Below, one piece after another: positions 13,744 through 16,397 of a DNA stretch of 16,397 nucleotides (position 1 is its first letter; the number at the start of each line of letters is the position of its first letter). Made by a program: the position numbers and the translations under genes. Below the pieces are notes generated by a model that ran no database searches, was not told where the DNA came from, and was given only the letters and a program-made list of their open reading frames with translations. The DNA comes from Alphaproteobacteria bacterium (GTDB taxonomy: Bacteria > Pseudomonadota > Alphaproteobacteria > Acetobacterales > Acetobacteraceae). The stretch lies in assembly GCA_026225015.1 (NCBI GenBank), contig JAMFRY010000065.1, forward strand, positions 1 through 16,397. Reading direction: 5' to 3'.

Positions 13744-14809
13744 GCCGCGCGGCGCGCGCTCCGAATTCTGGACCTATGGTTCGCCGGTACTGGCGGTGGT
13801 GCTCACGATCCTCACCATGGGGGTGATTTTCGCGGCAATGGGCGCGCCGCCGGTCACCGCGATCGAGACCTTTCTGATCTCGCCGCTCACCAGCTCCAGC
13901 GGCTTGCAGTCGCTGGCGGTGCGGGCGGCGCCGTTGATCATGATCGCGGTCGGGCTGGCGTTCTGCTATCGGGCCAATGTCTGGAATATCGGAGGCGATG
14001 GGCAGTTCACGCTGGGCGCGCTGGCCGGCGGCGGGCTGGCGCTGTTTTTCCCCAACGAAGCGTTCTGGTGGTTCTATCCCGTGGTGCTGGTCTTCGGGGT
14101 GCTGGGCGGCATGTTCTGGGCCGGGATCGTGGCGTTTCTGAAGCTGAGATTCAACGCCAACGAAATTCTCACCAGCCTGATGCTGGTTTATATCGCGCAG
14201 CTTTTGCTGGTCTGGATGGTGACAGGACCGTGGCGGGACCCGATGGGCTTTGGCTTTCCCCAATCGGCGATGTTTTCCGCGGGCGCCACCACGCCGAATA
14301 TCGGCTTGACGACGATCCATCTGGGCTGCGTGCTGGCGCCGCTGATCGCGATTGCGGTGTGGCAGGTGATGGGCCGCTCCGTGCTGGGCTTTCAATTGCG
14401 CGTGGTCGGCCAAGCGCCCCGCGCCGCCCGCTATGCCGGATTCAGCAATGCCAGGCTGACCTGGATCGCGCTGTTGGTGAGCGGCGGCCTGTCCGGACTC
14501 GCCGGGATCATTGAAGTAACGGGACCGATCGGCCAGCTCACCACCAGCATCACCCCGGGCTATGGGTTTGCCGCCGTGATCGTGGCGTTCCTCGGGCGGC
14601 TGCACCCGATCGGCGTGGTGTTTGCCGGGCTGTTGCTGGCGCTCTCTTATCTCGGGGGCGATGCAGCGCAGATCAGTCTCCGGCTGCCCAACGCCATTAC
14701 CGGGATTTTCCAGGGCGTATTGCTGTTCTACCTGCTGGGCGCGGATGTGCTGATCCTGCATCGGATCAAACGCGTCAGGCCGGTGCTCGCCGTCGCGGAG
14801 CCTGCGTGA
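13727..14809 (+). CDS. BMP/nucleoside-type ABC importer permease 1
   Basis: This 360-residue inner-membrane protein is one half of the channel (branched-chain/simple-sugar permease family, BPD_transp_2). I see about eight to ten hydrophobic helices, starting at about 18-38 and ending near 325-345. Family marks are NVWNIGGDGQFTLGA (84-98), FNANEILTSLML (142-153) and YGFAAVIVAFLG (279-290). GGAGG lies before the ATG, within the 3' end of the ATPase gene, so translation is probably coupled. The stop overlaps the next start by one base (TGATG). It pairs with the second permease as a heterodimer. Confidence 0.93.
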   Translation: MQFRLEPRGARSEFWTYGSPVLAVVLTILTMGVIFAAMGAPPVTAIETFLISPLTSSSGLQSLAVRAAPLIMIAVGLAFCYRANVWNIGGDGQFTLGALAGGGLALFFPNEAFWWFYPVVLVFGVLGGMFWAGIVAFLKLRFNANEILTSLMLVYIAQLLLVWMVTGPWRDPMGFGFPQSAMFSAGATTPNIGLTTIHLGCVLAPLIAIAVWQVMGRSVLGFQLRVVGQAPRAARYAGFSNARLTWIALLVSGGLSGLAGIIEVTGPIGQLTTSITPGYGFAAVIVAFLGRLHPIGVVFAGLLLALSYLGGDAAQISLRLPNAITGIFQGVLLFYLLGADVLILHRIKRVRPVLAVAEPA

Positions 14810-15735
14810 TGGATTTTTATTATGCCTCCAGCTTCATCATCAGCATTATGGCCGCCTCCACGCCGCTGCTGCTGGCCGCCTCCGGCGAACTCATTGTGGA
14901 AAAATCCGGCGTACTGAACCTAGGCGTGGAGGGCATGATGCTGATCGGCGCCATTGCCGGTTTCGCAACCGCCCATGCCACCGGCAACGCCTATGCCGGG
15001 CTCGTCGCTTCGGCCGTGGCGGGCGCGCTAATTTCCATGGTTTTTGCCGTGCTGACCTTGAGTTTCCTTGCCAACCAGATCGCCACCGGGCTGGCGCTGA
15101 CGATTTTCGGCCATGGCTTCGCGGCATTGCTGGGTGCAGGCTATGTTGGAATCTCGGCGCCCGTGCTGGGCAAGATCGCGATCCCCGGCCTCGCGCTGAT
15201 CCCGTTTTTTGGTCCGATTCTGTTCGATCAGAATATCCTGATTTACTTTTCCTTCGTGATGATCGCCGCCATCGCCTGGTTCCTTCGCAAAACCCATGCC
15301 GGGCTGATCCTGCGCGCGGTTGGCGACAGCCATGATGCGGCGCATGCGATGGGTTATCCGGTCATCCCGATCCGCTACGCCGCCACCGCTTTCGGCGGCG
15401 CGATGGCGGGCATCGCCGGCGCCTATTTGTCTTTGTACTACTCGCCGCTCTGGTCGCAGGATCTCGCGGCCGGGCGCGGCTGGATCGCGCTGGCGCTTGT
15501 TGTATTCGCTGCCTGGCGTCCTTTCTGGCTGCTGGCCGGCGCGTATTTGTTTGGCGGGATCACTTATCTTTCGCTTTATCTGCAGGGTCTTGGCGTACCG
15601 ATCCCTTCGCCGTTGATCTCGGCATTGCCTTATGCCGGCACCGTGATCGTATTGGTGCTGATTTCGCGCGACCGACGGCGCATCCGGCTCAACCAGCCGG
15701 CCTGTCTTGGCAAGTATTTTCACGCCGCGGCCTGA
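14809..15735 (+). CDS. BMP/nucleoside-type ABC importer permease 2
   Basis: This 308-residue inner-membrane protein is the second channel subunit. Characteristic features are SGVLNLGVEGMMLIGA (33-48), FLANQIATGLALTIFG (86-101) and GRGWIALALVVFAAWRP (222-238), with hydrophobic helices across most of its length. I chose the ATG at 14809 rather than the GTG three bases earlier because GGAG lies eight bases upstream and the TGATG overlap is typical of coupled genes. No substrate-binding lipoprotein gene follows; the next gene is a regulator six bases downstream. The operon therefore depends on a binding protein encoded elsewhere, or has lost it. Confidence 0.92.
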   Translation: MDFYYASSFIISIMAASTPLLLAASGELIVEKSGVLNLGVEGMMLIGAIAGFATAHATGNAYAGLVASAVAGALISMVFAVLTLSFLANQIATGLALTIFGHGFAALLGAGYVGISAPVLGKIAIPGLALIPFFGPILFDQNILIYFSFVMIAAIAWFLRKTHAGLILRAVGDSHDAAHAMGYPVIPIRYAATAFGGAMAGIAGAYLSLYYSPLWSQDLAAGRGWIALALVVFAAWRPFWLLAGAYLFGGITYLSLYLQGLGVPIPSPLISALPYAGTVIVLVLISRDRRRIRLNQPACLGKYFHAAA

Positions 15736-15741
15736 GGGGGC

Positions 15742-16242
15742 ATGCAAACAGTCCCACCGCCGCGATTATATCTTTATTTCGACGCCATCATCCGCCACGG
15801 CTCGATCCGCAGCGCCGCCGTGACGCTACATATTGCATCCTCGGCACTGAACCGGCGGCTACTCGATCTGGAGCGCGATGTCGGCACCACGCTGTTCGAT
15901 CGTTGCTCCAGTGGGGTACGGTTGACCGCGGCAGGCGAGATTTTCGCAGCCCATGTAAGGCGGACCTTGAGCGATGCCAAAAGGGCGGCGGATCAGATCG
16001 AGGGCATTATGGGGCGCACCGGCGGCCATGTCGCCATCGGCTCAGCGGAATCCGCCGCCATCGACGTGCTGCCCTCGCTGATGATCGCATTTCAACAGGA
16101 ATATCCAGGCACCCGCTTCACCGTGGGGGTCGGTACGCCGCGTGAATTGCTGGACGATCTGCTGGACGACGGATTCAACCCGCACGGCCGATTCCTCTAC
16201 TTCGCGCCCTCCGAGGTCGAGCCGATCAGGGTCGACGCCTGA
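15742..16242 (+). CDS. LysR-type regulator, truncated and joined to an unrelated C-terminal tail
   Basis: Residues 8-66 are a normal LysR winged helix-turn-helix (SIRSAAVTLHIASSALNRRL, then TTLFDRCSSGVRLTAAG). They are followed by the linker helix and the start of the effector-binding domain (HVAIGSAESAAIDVLPSLM, then YPGTRFTVGVGTPRELLDDLL). Full-length family members have about 300 residues. This one has 166, and similarity to the family stops near residue 143. The last 22-25 residues, GFNPHGRFLYFAPSEVEPIR and a short end, fit no part of LysR that I know. GAGGGGG precedes the ATG, six bases after the permease stop. The stop overlaps the next gene by one base. DNA binding may survive, but ligand sensing should be lost. 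I infer a deletion junction. Confidence 0.75.
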   Translation: MQTVPPPRLYLYFDAIIRHGSIRSAAVTLHIASSALNRRLLDLERDVGTTLFDRCSSGVRLTAAGEIFAAHVRRTLSDAKRAADQIEGIMGRTGGHVAIGSAESAAIDVLPSLMIAFQQEYPGTRFTVGVGTPRELLDDLLDDGFNPHGRFLYFAPSEVEPIRVDA

Positions 16243-16397
16243 TGGGCATCCTCATCGCCGGACTCGGCAACATCTTCAATGGCGACGACGGATTCGGCGT
16301 CGAGGTCGCGGATTGTTTGCTGCGGCAGGATTGGCCCGACGACGTGCAGGTAGCCGACTTCGGCATTCGGGGTGTGTATCTCGCCTATCAACTGCTC
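16242..16397 (+). CDS. NiFe-hydrogenase maturation protease (partial, runs off the window)
   Basis: The first 52 residues match the HyaD/HybD/HupD family, which removes the C-terminal peptide of the hydrogenase large subunit after nickel insertion. MGILIAGLGN opens the fold. Asp16 in GDDGFG stands where HybD has its nickel-binding Glu16, and ADFGIRGVYLAYQLL is a characteristic second strand and helix. The ATG at 16242 shares its A with the preceding stop (TGATG), suggesting translational coupling to whatever originally stood upstream. The later metal-binding Asp and His would lie beyond the window edge, so integrity cannot be judged. It implies a hydrogenase operon to the right or formerly to the left. 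Confidence 0.85.
   Translation, partial: MGILIAGLGNIFNGDDGFGVEVADCLLRQDWPDDVQVADFGIRGVYLAYQLL

Noticed and set aside
13655..14761. 368-codon minus-strand frame opposite permease 1
   Set aside because: The translation is extremely rich in His, Arg, Gln and Asp, the antisense image of hydrophobic codons, and has no plausible fold.
15028..15747. Minus-strand frame opposite permease 2
   Set aside because: Same antisense signature of a membrane protein; no start signal or domain.

Overview
The window reads as chromosomal DNA of a Gram-negative alphaproteobacterium. The evidence is a short prolyl-tRNA synthetase without the editing insertion (the alphaproteobacterial form), a single LolC/E-type permease paired with LolD, a CMP-KDO synthetase next to a stand-alone prephenate dehydratase, and high-GC codon use. 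An Acetobacteraceae/Rhodospirillales-type host would fit, but that is inference. I see no tRNA, rRNA, CRISPR array or complete insertion sequence.

Left end (1-1200): a possible C-terminal tail of an unknown gene, then a mazEF-type toxin-antitoxin pair that looks less GC-rich than its surroundings. The pair is bracketed by two related REP-like repeats (64-120 and 951-1007). The right-hand repeat opens a roughly 250-bp stretch of nested inverted repeats.

Metabolic block (1203-4518): a minus-strand pair, a cupin closely resembling bacterial manganese hydroxynitrile lyases followed by an FAD amine oxidase-type flavoprotein. It diverges from an aldehyde dehydrogenase. All three could act on aldehydes or their precursors.

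Housekeeping block (4529-9590): kdsB and pheA on the minus strand share an ATGA overlap. Diverging from them are proS and then lolC-lolD. Two strong hairpins separate proS from lolC; one overlaps the proS stop codon and the other is a perfect 17-bp stem just before lolC. A LuxR-type regulator follows lolD closely.

Purine block (10721-15735): an 8-oxoguanine deaminase-like amidohydrolase diverges from a three-gene ABC importer of the BMP/nucleoside type (a double-ATPase protein and two permeases). No substrate-binding protein is present. The shared promoter region holds a nested inverted repeat that could be an operator.

Right end (15742-16397): the importer operon runs directly into a LysR-type regulator that loses its fold about halfway and ends in an unrelated 22-25-residue tail. 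That tail overlaps by one base the start of a NiFe-hydrogenase maturation protease cut off by the window edge. This looks like a deletion or rearrangement junction joining a purine locus to a hydrogenase locus, and it is the most unusual structure I can see here.
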